Source: Loktanella sp.
GTDB lineage: Bacteria; Pseudomonadota; Alphaproteobacteria; Rhodobacterales; Rhodobacteraceae
DNA length: 6,244 nt
Assembly: GCA_003551805.1 (NCBI GenBank)
Contig: PUNR01000151.1
Span: 1 to 6,244 of the forward strand
Reading direction: 5' to 3'
A program made the translations under genes and the position numbers. The notes below the pieces were generated by a model. It was not told the DNA's origin and ran no database searches. It saw only the letters and a program-made list of their open reading frames with translations. Shown piece by piece: positions 1-4,983 of the stretch (positions are counted from its first letter, which is position 1; each line of letters opens with the position of its first letter).

Positions 1-236
1 ACGATCAGGGATTTTGCCCCTGCAGCCAGCGCCCTGATCCGTTCGGGCGTCATTGCCCATGCGTCGAGGTTGACGCAAGGCAGGCCGGTTGCTGCGGCGT
101 GAAAAGCGGGGTCGATGTAATCAGGGCCGGATTTGGCGCTGTGGATGGGTTCAGTCCGGCTGATCGCGCGCAAAAGACCCAGTGTGACCGTGGTTTTGCC
201 GCTGCCAGAGGCGGGGGCGCTGATCAGGAAGCGCAT
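1..236 (-). CDS. cobB: Cobyrinate a,c-diamide synthase, N-terminal part (cut by left edge)
   Basis: This is the 5' end (78 codons) of a gene that runs off the left edge. The family (CobB/CbiA) uses ATP and glutamine to amidate the a and c side chains of cobyrinic or hydrogenobyrinic acid in the cytoplasm. The visible part begins MRFLISAPASGSGKTTVTLG, with a P-loop-like GSGKTT at residues 11-16 that opens the dethiobiotin-synthetase-like ATP-binding domain. The family signature KSGPDYIDP follows at residues 35-43, then a FHAAATG stretch at 45-51. The C-terminal glutaminase domain lies outside the window. The ATG at 236 is chosen because it sits directly before the P-loop strand and has GGAGGG (246-241) four bases upstream. 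The gene lies 55 bp downstream of cobA on the same strand, so the two probably share a transcript. Family identity is very likely; whether the substrate carries cobalt cannot be read from this fragment. Confidence 0.93.
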   Translation of the reverse strand, partial: MRFLISAPASGSGKTTVTLGLLRAISRTEPIHSAKSGPDYIDPAFHAAATGLPCVNLDAWAMTPERIRALAAGAKSLI

Positions 237-238
237 GG

Positions 239-265
239 GTCCCTCCGGGACGCCTCCGGCGGGAG
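239..265 (-). promoter_or_regulatory. Tandem hairpins covering the cobB ribosome binding site
   Basis: In the 55-bp gap between cobA and cobB the minus strand can form two compact hairpins in a row. The outer one is CTCC-CGCC-GGAG (265-254). The one next to the gene is GTCCC-GGA-GGGAC (251-239), a perfect 5-bp stem with a 3-base loop. The cobB Shine-Dalgarno GGAGGG (246-241) is split between the loop and the 3' arm of that inner stem, two bases before the ATG. The pairing is visible in the sequence; that it limits cobB translation is inference. On the plus strand the block reads as a CCTCCGGCGGGAGTATTTT motif (253-271), which I recall as a frequent intergenic motif in Rhodobacterales, so it may simply be a copy of a dispersed repeat. 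Confidence 0.4.
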
Positions 266-291
266 TATTTTGGGAAATAAGAAGACGGGCA

Positions 292-1143
292 TCAGGCGGA
301 ATCGGCGGCGCGTCCCCGCCCGAGCGGGTCGAGGTTACGCGGGGCGTTGCCTGCGGCCATGCCTTGCCAGTCAAGGACCTGGCGCATCAGCACGGACTGG
401 CCGATGCAGATGATCGCCGGTGGTTCCAGATTGGCTTTGGCGATGTCGTCCACGATGGTGCCAAGCGTGGTTTCCAGCACTTGCTGGTCCTTGGTTGTCG
501 CGGTGGTGACGACGGCGGCGGGTTCGTGCAGGCTGCGCCCTGCGGCGATCAGGTGGGTGGCGATCTGGGCGATATGTTTCATGCCCATGTAGATGACGAT
601 GACCTGGGAACCTTTGGAAATGCTGGTCCAGTCCAGTGATCCGGGCGTGTTGCCCGACTGGTCGTGGCCGGTGACGAAAGTCACAGACTGGTTCACATCA
701 CGATGGGTGACGGGGATGCCTGCATAGGCCAGCCCGCCGATACCCGCGCTGATGCCCGGGATGATCCGGATCGGGATGTCGTGTTGCACCAGTGTTTGTG
801 CTTCTTCGCCGCCACGACCGAAAACGAATGGATCGCCGCCTTTCAGCCGCAGCACACGTTTGCCAGCGCGCGCGAGGTCCACTAGCCGCAACGATATATC
901 GCGTTGTTTGGCCGAAGGTTTGCCGCCGCGTTTGCCGGCGTAGATGTGTTCGGCCTGCGGTGCCCAATCAAGGATCGCCTCTTGCACCAGCGCGTCGTAG
1001 ATCACCACGTCGGCTTGCCGCAACGCGTTCAACGCGTGCAGCGTCAGAAGCCCCGGATCACCTGGGCCCGCACCGCACAACCAGACCCAGCCGGGTTGCA
1101 TCACGGGCCAATCATGGCCGGGAAGGGGGAAGTTCTGTGTCAT
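292..1143 (-). CDS. cobA: Uroporphyrinogen-III C-methyltransferase (SUMT)
   Basis: SUMT transfers two methyl groups from S-adenosylmethionine to C2 and C7 of uroporphyrinogen III, giving precorrin-2, the branch point to corrinoids and sirohaem. The 283-residue protein is a complete single-domain TP-methylase with no CysG-type oxidase/ferrochelatase fusion. Visible motifs in order are GAGPGDP (24-30), VIYDALV (47-53), AGKRGGK (69-75), RLKGGDPFVFGRGGEE (99-114, SAM-binding loop), PGISAG (129-134), GIPVTHR (142-148), TGH (158-160) and VIYMGM (183-188). A polar tail of about 30 residues follows the fold. The frame stays open far upstream, antisense to cbiD, but conserved sequence begins only near residue 18, so the ATG at 1143 is preferred. 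Its only Shine-Dalgarno-like match, AGGA, is one base away, so the start is not firmly fixed; the ATG at 1101 is an alternative. The gene is divergent from cbiD and upstream of cobB. Confidence 0.95.
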   Translation of the reverse strand: MTQNFPLPGHDWPVMQPGWVWLCGAGPGDPGLLTLHALNALRQADVVIYDALVQEAILDWAPQAEHIYAGKRGGKPSAKQRDISLRLVDLARAGKRVLRLKGGDPFVFGRGGEEAQTLVQHDIPIRIIPGISAGIGGLAYAGIPVTHRDVNQSVTFVTGHDQSGNTPGSLDWTSISKGSQVIVIYMGMKHIAQIATHLIAAGRSLHEPAAVVTTATTKDQQVLETTLGTIVDDIAKANLEPPAIICIGQSVLMRQVLDWQGMAAGNAPRNLDPLGRGRAADSA

Positions 1144-1204
1144 GTCCTGTATATGCCGCTGAAATCCGGTTTTGGAAAGCGATGATGCGACCTGCGATTG
1201 TCGA

Positions 1205-1240
1205 TTGCCGTCATGCCGTGCGCTGCCTATCGTCGCGCCG
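1205..1240 (+). promoter_or_regulatory. Possible cbiD promoter giving a leaderless start
   Basis: In the 97-bp divergent region between cobA and cbiD, TTGCCG (1205-1210) and TATCGT (1228-1233) are separated by exactly 17 bases. Each matches the sigma70 consensus at four of six positions. The implied transcription start is about position 1240, next to the chosen cbiD ATG at 1241, which has no Shine-Dalgarno sequence. Weak hexamers of this kind arise often by chance, so this is tentative. A tandem CGATTG repeat (1195-1200 and 1202-1207) overlaps the -35. I see no B12 box or riboswitch fold, and the gap is too short for a full cobalamin riboswitch. Confidence 0.28.
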
Positions 1241-2284
1241 ATGACACGCAAACCCCAGACAGAATTGCGCCGTGGCTGGACCACAGGCGCTTGTGCGACC
1301 GCAGCGACCAAGGCGGCGCTGATCCGGCTATGGGGCGGTGCATTCGCCCGCGATGTCACGATCACTTTGCCCAAGGGCGAGACACCAGTGTTTCCGCTGG
1401 CCTTGGCCGAAGCGGGCGACGGCTGGGCCGAGGTGGGCATAACCAAAGATGCGGGCGATGATCCTGATGTGACGCATGGGGCGCTGATTGTGGTGCGTGT
1501 CAGTGCCTCGTCCGGCGGAGTGCTGTTCAAGGCGGGCGACGGTGTGGGCATGGTCACCAAGCCCGGGCTGCCGATTGCCGTGGGTGAGCCTGCGATCAAT
1601 CCGGTGCCGCGCCAGATGATGACGGATGTGGTGACGGAAATGGCTGCGGTCTATGGGCAGAATCCAGATGTCACGATCGAAATTTCGGTGCCCGGCGGCG
1701 CAGAGCTGGCGTTGAAGACGTGGAACCCGCGCTTGGGGATCGCGGGGGGGCTGTCGATCCTTGGGACCACGGGGATCGTGCGGCCGTTTAGCTGTGCTGC
1801 GTGGATCGCGTCAATTCATCGCGGGATTGATGTGGCGCGTGCCGGCGGGTTAACCCATGTGGCAGGCTGCACGGGGGCGACGTCGGAACGTGTGGTGCAG
1901 GCGCTCTATGGTTTGCCGGATCATGCGATGCTGGATATGGGGGATTTTGCCGGGGGGATGTTGAAGTATCTGGCAAAGCATCCGGTGGCCAAGGTGACGA
2001 TCGGTGGCGGGATCGGCAAGATCACCAAACTGGCGCAGGGCGCGATGGATTTGCATTCAGGGCGTAGTCAGGTTGATTTTGTAGGGCTGGCGCAAATGAC
2101 GGGCGACCCACGCCTTGCGGATGCCAATACCGCGCTTGAGGCGTATCAGATCGCAGGTGCCCCATTGGCGCAGGCGGTGGCGGACCGTGCGCTGGCGCAG
2201 GTGAATACGCGCTTTGCGGGGATGCAGTTCGATATTGTCGTCATCGACCGCGCAGGTGCGATCCTGGCGAGGGCGCAGGGATGA
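1241..2284 (+). CDS. cbiD: Cobalt-precorrin-5B C1-methyltransferase
   Basis: CbiD methylates C1 of the corrin precursor at the precorrin-5B stage using S-adenosylmethionine, in the cytoplasm. The 347-residue protein is full length for the family. Signatures seen are RRGWTTGACATAA (10-22), KDAGDDPDVTHG (69-80), the glycine/proline-rich block GDGVGMVTKPGL (99-110), GEPAINPVPR (115-124), PGGAELALKTWNPRLGIAGG (151-170) and SILGTTGIVRP (172-182). The ATG at 1241 is used because the first family motif lies nine residues later. The frame extends upstream to a TTG at 1172, but that segment is cysteine- and arginine-rich and unlike the family. No Shine-Dalgarno precedes 1241. The stop overlaps the cobK start by ATGA. 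CbiD is the enzyme of the oxygen-independent route; oxygen-dependent pathways usually use the unrelated CobF here, so its presence hints at a mixed pathway. Family call is very secure. Confidence 0.96.
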   Translation: MTRKPQTELRRGWTTGACATAATKAALIRLWGGAFARDVTITLPKGETPVFPLALAEAGDGWAEVGITKDAGDDPDVTHGALIVVRVSASSGGVLFKAGDGVGMVTKPGLPIAVGEPAINPVPRQMMTDVVTEMAAVYGQNPDVTIEISVPGGAELALKTWNPRLGIAGGLSILGTTGIVRPFSCAAWIASIHRGIDVARAGGLTHVAGCTGATSERVVQALYGLPDHAMLDMGDFAGGMLKYLAKHPVAKVTIGGGIGKITKLAQGAMDLHSGRSQVDFVGLAQMTGDPRLADANTALEAYQIAGAPLAQAVADRALAQVNTRFAGMQFDIVVIDRAGAILARAQG

Positions 2285-3006
2285 CGCTATTGCTGCTGGC
2301 CGGCACGGGCGAGGCGCGGGTGATTGCGACCGCCTTGCAAGGCCGCGATGTCATTGCATCGTTGGCTGGGGTGACGCGAGACCCCGCGCCTTTGGCTGTG
2401 CCCGTCTGTCAAGGTGGTTTCGGGGGCGAGGCGGGGTTTCGCGATTTTCTGACGCGGAAAAACATCCATGCCGTGCTGGATGCGACCCATCCCTATGCTG
2501 CCCGGATCACGGCGCGGTCGGCGGCTGTCTGCGCTGATCTGGGGCTGCCGTTTTGCCAGCTTTTGCGCCCTGCTTGGCAACCGGCTAAGGGGGACCGCTG
2601 GACCACGATTGCGCAAGAGGCTGATGCCGCAGGTCACATTCCGCTAGGTTCAACCGTGTTTCTGGGGACTGGCCGGCAGACCTTGGCCGGGTTTGCCAAT
2701 CTGGTAGGGCGGCGTGTGATCTGTCGCCAGATTGATCCGCCGGACACGCCGTTTCCCTTTGCCGGTGGCGAATTTCTGGTCGGGCGTCCGCCGTTTTCTG
2801 TTGTGGACGAGACTGCGTTATTCACGCGCCTTGGCGTTGACTGGCTGGTCGTCAAGAACGCAGGCGGACAGGCGAGTGCCACGAAACTGACCGCCGCCCG
2901 CGCCTTGGGGATCCCAGTGCTGATGCTGGCACGGCCTGCGCAGGGCAACTGGTTGACGGTGGAAAACGTTCAGGCGGCATTGGACTGGGTGGCGCAATGC
3001 GGGTGA
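2281..3006 (+). CDS. cobK: Precorrin-6A reductase (CobK/CbiJ family)
   Basis: This enzyme uses NADPH to reduce the corrin precursor precorrin-6A (or its cobalt form) to precorrin-6B, the step after C1 methylation, so it directly follows the product of the upstream cbiD. The 241-residue length is typical. Family marks are the N-terminal nucleotide-binding strand LLLLAGTGEAR (3-13), DATHPYA (67-73), FLGTGRQTL (127-135) and VVKNAGGQASATK (190-202). The start ATG at 2281 overlaps the cbiD stop as ATGA and has GAGGG (2269-2273) seven bases upstream, so translational coupling is likely. The gene overlaps the following glycosylase gene by up to ten bases. CobK (oxygen-dependent) and CbiJ (cobalt-dependent) are homologues, so the symbol depends on which pathway the host uses; with CbiD as neighbour, cbiJ is an equally fair name. 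Confidence 0.95.
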   Translation: MTLLLLAGTGEARVIATALQGRDVIASLAGVTRDPAPLAVPVCQGGFGGEAGFRDFLTRKNIHAVLDATHPYAARITARSAAVCADLGLPFCQLLRPAWQPAKGDRWTTIAQEADAAGHIPLGSTVFLGTGRQTLAGFANLVGRRVICRQIDPPDTPFPFAGGEFLVGRPPFSVVDETALFTRLGVDWLVVKNAGGQASATKLTAARALGIPVLMLARPAQGNWLTVENVQAALDWVAQCG

Positions 3007-3620
3007 TCACATCGCAGGATTGTCTGGCGGAAGGCATGGCGCATCTGGCGCTGGTCGAGCCGCGTTTTGCCCTGATCCTGCCTGATCTGCCTGAAATCCC
3101 CCTGCGGCTGAAACCCGACGGCTTTGGTGCGTTGCTGGGTGCGATTGTCAGCCAGCAGGTCAGCGTGGCATCCGCCAATGCGATCATGGGGCGGCTGGAC
3201 GGCGCGGGCATGACCGACCCCAAGCGGGTGACACAGGCCAGCACCGATGATTTGCGCGCGCTGGGCCTAAGCGGGCAGAAAGCGCGCTATGCCAAGGCGC
3301 TGGCGGCGGCGGATCTGGATTATCCGCGCCTGCACGCATTACCCACGCAGGATGTCATCGCGAAATTGACCGCAGTCACCGGCATCGGCGTCTGGACGGC
3401 AGAGATTTATGCGATGTTTTCGTTAGGGCGTGCCGATGTGTTCGCGCCCGGTGATCTGGCTTTGCAGGAAGCCGCGCGGATGATCTTTGACCTGTCGGAT
3501 CGGCCCAAGGACAAGGCACTGCGCGCGATGGCCGAACCATGGGCACCGTGGCGGTCGGTTGCGGCGCGCGTCATGTGGGCCTATTACGCACAGGCAAAGC
3601 AACGGGAAGGGATCAGATGA
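2997..3620 (+). CDS. DNA-3-methyladenine glycosylase II family (short AlkA-type HhH-GPD)
   Basis: The product is predicted to remove alkylated bases such as 3-methyladenine from DNA, starting base-excision repair. The 207-residue protein has only the all-helical HhH-GPD core; the N-terminal beta domain of E. coli AlkA is absent, as in other short members. An LLGAIVSQQVSVASA stretch (47-61) matches the first helical segment. The helix-hairpin-helix is around LTAVTGIGVWTAEIY (124-138), and the GPD region is FAPGDLALQ (149-157), in which Asp153 aligns with the catalytic aspartate. The start is ATG 2997, overlapping cobK by ten bases. An in-frame GTG at 3003 would give a GTGA four-base overlap like the other junctions and cannot be excluded. 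The gene ends in an ATGA overlap with the esterase. It has no known role in B12 synthesis, so its place in the operon is notable. Substrate range is unknown. Confidence 0.9.
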   Translation: MRVITSQDCLAEGMAHLALVEPRFALILPDLPEIPLRLKPDGFGALLGAIVSQQVSVASANAIMGRLDGAGMTDPKRVTQASTDDLRALGLSGQKARYAKALAAADLDYPRLHALPTQDVIAKLTAVTGIGVWTAEIYAMFSLGRADVFAPGDLALQEAARMIFDLSDRPKDKALRAMAEPWAPWRSVAARVMWAYYAQAKQREGIR

Positions 3621-4285
3621 CACGGGCACTTCAGGCGCAACGGCGCGAACCGCAATCGGGTGAAACGCAGTCTTGCGTCATTTTCCTGCATGGCTATGGC
3701 GCGAATGGCGCTGATCTGATCGGGTTGGCCGATCCTTTGGCCGATCATATGCCCGACACCTTGTTCATCGCCCCTGATGCGCCCGAATCCTGCGCTGGTG
3801 CGCCGATGGGCTATCAATGGTTCCCGATCCCCTGGATCGACGGATCAAGCGAGGAAGAAAGCAACGCAGGTCTGCAAAACGCCGCCGCCGATCTGGATGC
3901 GTTTATCGACGGGGTGATGGTGGACGAAGACTTGCTGCCCGAACAGGTGATGGTGCTGGGTTTCAGCCAAGGCACGATGATGGCGCTACATGTGGTGCCG
4001 CGCCGCGAAGATGCACTTGCGGGGATAGTCGCCTTTTCGGGGCGGCTGCTGTTGCCCGAACAATTGATCGACGACGCGCAATCGCGCCCGCCCGTTTTAC
4101 TGATCCATGGCGATCAGGACGATGTCGTGCCGCCCCAGTCATTGCCGCAGGCCGCAGAGGCACTGCAACAGGCCGGCTGGACCGAGGTTTACGCCCATGT
4201 CATGAAAGGCACCGGCCACGGTATCGCCCCAGACGGTCTGCAAGTGGCGCTGGCCTTCATGCGCGACCGGTTCGGGATGGAATAG
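3617..4285 (+). CDS. Alpha/beta-hydrolase, carboxylesterase/phospholipase family
   Basis: This is a predicted cytoplasmic serine hydrolase of the carboxylesterase / acyl-protein thioesterase-like family (YpfH type) acting on short acyl or phospholipid esters; the natural substrate is unknown. The 222-residue protein is complete. The oxyanion-hole segment is IFLHGYGANG (22-31), the nucleophile elbow is GFSQGT (115-120, Ser117), the acid lies in HGDQDDVVP (164-172, probably Asp168), and the histidine is His201 in KGTGHGI (197-203). The full triad with family spacing suggests an active enzyme. No signal peptide or lipobox is seen. The ATG at 3617 overlaps the glycosylase stop (ATGA) and has GGGAAGGGA (3604-3612) just upstream; a longer in-frame start at 3539 lies inside the glycosylase gene and adds no family sequence. 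It is the last gene of the cbiD-cobK-glycosylase unit. No convincing terminator follows. Confidence 0.9.
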   Translation: MTRALQAQRREPQSGETQSCVIFLHGYGANGADLIGLADPLADHMPDTLFIAPDAPESCAGAPMGYQWFPIPWIDGSSEEESNAGLQNAAADLDAFIDGVMVDEDLLPEQVMVLGFSQGTMMALHVVPRREDALAGIVAFSGRLLLPEQLIDDAQSRPPVLLIHGDQDDVVPPQSLPQAAEALQQAGWTEVYAHVMKGTGHGIAPDGLQVALAFMRDRFGME

Positions 4286-4327
4286 GGCAGGGTACCGCGT
4301 TGAACTGATCACCGCAGCCCGGCATTA

Positions 4328-4369
4328 TTGACCTATCGCAAGGACCGCCTTTGCATATCGTGGCATAAT
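4328..4369 (+). promoter_or_regulatory. FNR/CRP-family box and -10 element of a class II uspA promoter
   Basis: TTGAC-CTAT-CGCAA (4328-4341) resembles the FNR-type palindrome TTGAT-N4-ATCAA. The left half has one change, the right half two, and the TTG/CAA ends are intact. Downstream, CATAAT (4364-4369) matches the -10 consensus at five of six positions and implies a start at about 4376. The palindrome centre then falls at -41.5, the standard position of an FNR-activated class II promoter, where a good -35 is not needed. The hexamer 17 bp upstream of the -10 is AGGACC, a poor -35, which fits. Alternatively TTGACC (4328-4333) could be a plain -35 paired with TTGCAT (4351-4356), but that -10 is weak. 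Confidence 0.45.
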
Positions 4370-4380
4370 TCCGCCTATAG

Positions 4381-4386
4381 GGAGGA
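4381..4386 (+). promoter_or_regulatory. Strong Shine-Dalgarno of uspA
   Basis: GGAGGA, the tail of a longer AGGGAGGA run (4379-4386), lies six bases before the uspA ATG. It is the strongest ribosome binding site in the window and fixes the start at 4393. The genes in the left half have weaker sites or overlapping starts, so uspA looks set up for high expression when induced. Confidence 0.8.
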
Positions 4387-4392
4387 TCCATT

Positions 4393-4800
4393 ATGTACGA
4401 TACAATACTTGTTCCTGTGGCGCTTGATCACAGTACCCATATCGAAAGAGCGTTAGATGTCGCTCGGGCCCTGAAGTCCGATCACGGCAAGATCATTCTG
4501 GCCCATGCGATCGAACCCATTCCGGGCTATATCGCGATGGAATTGCCCGATGGCCAGTTGGCCGCCAACCGCGAGCAAGCCAAAACGTCGTTGGAAAGCG
4601 TCGTAGACGGGGTGGATGATATCGAAAAGGTGCTTATCTACGGCTCTGCCGGCAGGGCTATTCTGGACTATGCCGACAAATGTGATGCCAAGCTGATCGT
4701 TATTGCATCCCATAAACCCGGGTTGCAGGATTACTTTCTGGGCTCGACGGCCGCCCGCGTGGTCCGGCACGCACAATGCGCGGTACATGTCGTGCGCTGA
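4393..4800 (+). CDS. Universal stress protein, UspF/UspG-like
   Basis: A 135-residue single-domain Usp-fold protein, cytoplasmic, of a family that supports survival under growth arrest, redox or energy stress, often through nucleotide binding. The N-terminus MYDTILVPVALD carries the first strand and the acidic residue near the nucleotide site. KIILAHAIEP (33-42) is the second strand, and the C-terminus runs LIVIASHKPGLQDYFLGST (101-119), then VVRHAQC (123-129) and VHVVR. The glycine-rich G-x2-G-x9-G-[ST] motif is partly changed: ASHKPG replaces the usual GxxG, but GST remains. From memory, E. coli UspF has a closely similar ASHRP...LLGS pattern and still binds ATP, so nucleotide binding is plausible. 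The gene stands alone between an FNR-like promoter and a strong terminator. The paralogue name within the Usp family cannot be fixed from sequence alone. Confidence 0.92.
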   Translation: MYDTILVPVALDHSTHIERALDVARALKSDHGKIILAHAIEPIPGYIAMELPDGQLAANREQAKTSLESVVDGVDDIEKVLIYGSAGRAILDYADKCDAKLIVIASHKPGLQDYFLGSTAARVVRHAQCAVHVVR

Positions 4801-4838
4801 GGTTGTAAAACCTGTTTCAGGTGGAGCGCCGAAAACAG

Positions 4839-4877
4839 CCGCAGGTGCGGGAAAACTGCCCGCGCCTGCGGTTATTT
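4839..4877 (+). terminator. Strong intrinsic terminator after uspA
   Basis: Thirty-eight bases after the uspA stop, a 13-bp stem pairs CCGCAGGTGCGGG (4839-4851) with CCCGCGCCTGCGG (4859-4871). There is one T-G wobble and a 7-base loop AAAACTG, followed by TTATTT. Two further pairs (A4837-T4873 and a G-T wobble at 4838-4872) could extend the stem. On the opposite strand the stem is followed by CTGTTTTC, so it may also work in reverse, although neither neighbour is on the minus strand. A small ACCTG-TTT-CAGGT hairpin (4810-4822) precedes it. It separates uspA from the HNH gene. Confidence 0.88.
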
Positions 4878-4894
4878 GGCACAAATTGTAGGGC

Positions 4895-4922
4895 TTGTCA
4901 CAAATCTGACGCGAGATATAGT
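4895..4922 (+). promoter_or_regulatory. Sigma70-like promoter of the HNH gene
   Basis: TTGTCA (4895-4900, five of six to consensus) and TATAGT (4917-4922, five of six) are separated by 16 bases. They sit between the uspA terminator and the HNH gene, giving a predicted start near 4929 and a leader of about 55 bases. This fits a gene that must be transcribed independently of the terminated uspA unit. It is the best constitutive-type promoter match in the window. Confidence 0.5.
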
Positions 4923-4933
4923 CTATCCCAACA

Positions 4934-4970
4934 GGTATGCGGAAACGCTGTCTTTCAGGGCTTCCGCACC
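4934..4970 (+). promoter_or_regulatory. Hairpin in the HNH 5' leader
   Basis: In the predicted leader, TGCGGAA (4938-4944) pairs with TTCCGCA (4962-4968). It can be extended outward by GG-CC (4934-4935 with 4969-4970) across a two-base bulge. A small inner CTG-CAG helix (4948-4950 with 4956-4958) can form in the loop. It ends 13 bases before the ATG at 4984. There is no T-run, so it is not a terminator. A role in mRNA stability or translation is inference only. Confidence 0.35.
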
Positions 4971-4983
4971 GGATGTGTGGGAT

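Noticed and set aside
1144..1240. Cobalamin riboswitch before cbiD or cobA
   Set aside because: Only 97 bp are available between the two divergent starts, and I find neither a B12-box-like core nor the expected multi-helix layout.
1144..1599. Open upstream extension of the cobA frame, antisense to cbiD (a 435-residue reading frame in total)
   Set aside because: The extra 152 residues are low-complexity, Ser/Pro/Ala-rich and lie opposite strongly conserved cbiD codons. They are a GC-driven open frame.
3817..4308. Plus-strand 163-residue reading frame inside the esterase gene
   Set aside because: Arginine-rich shadow in another frame of a gene with an intact catalytic triad.
4286..4320. Terminator after the esterase gene (GGGC...GCCC and the GGTACC palindrome)
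   Set aside because: The four-base outer arms enclose a long unpaired region and no T-run follows. I cannot support an intrinsic terminator here.
4876..4983. N-terminal extension of the HNH gene to a TTG at 4876
   Set aside because: It would begin within the T-rich tail of the uspA terminator and upstream of the best promoter match. The added residues do not resemble the family.
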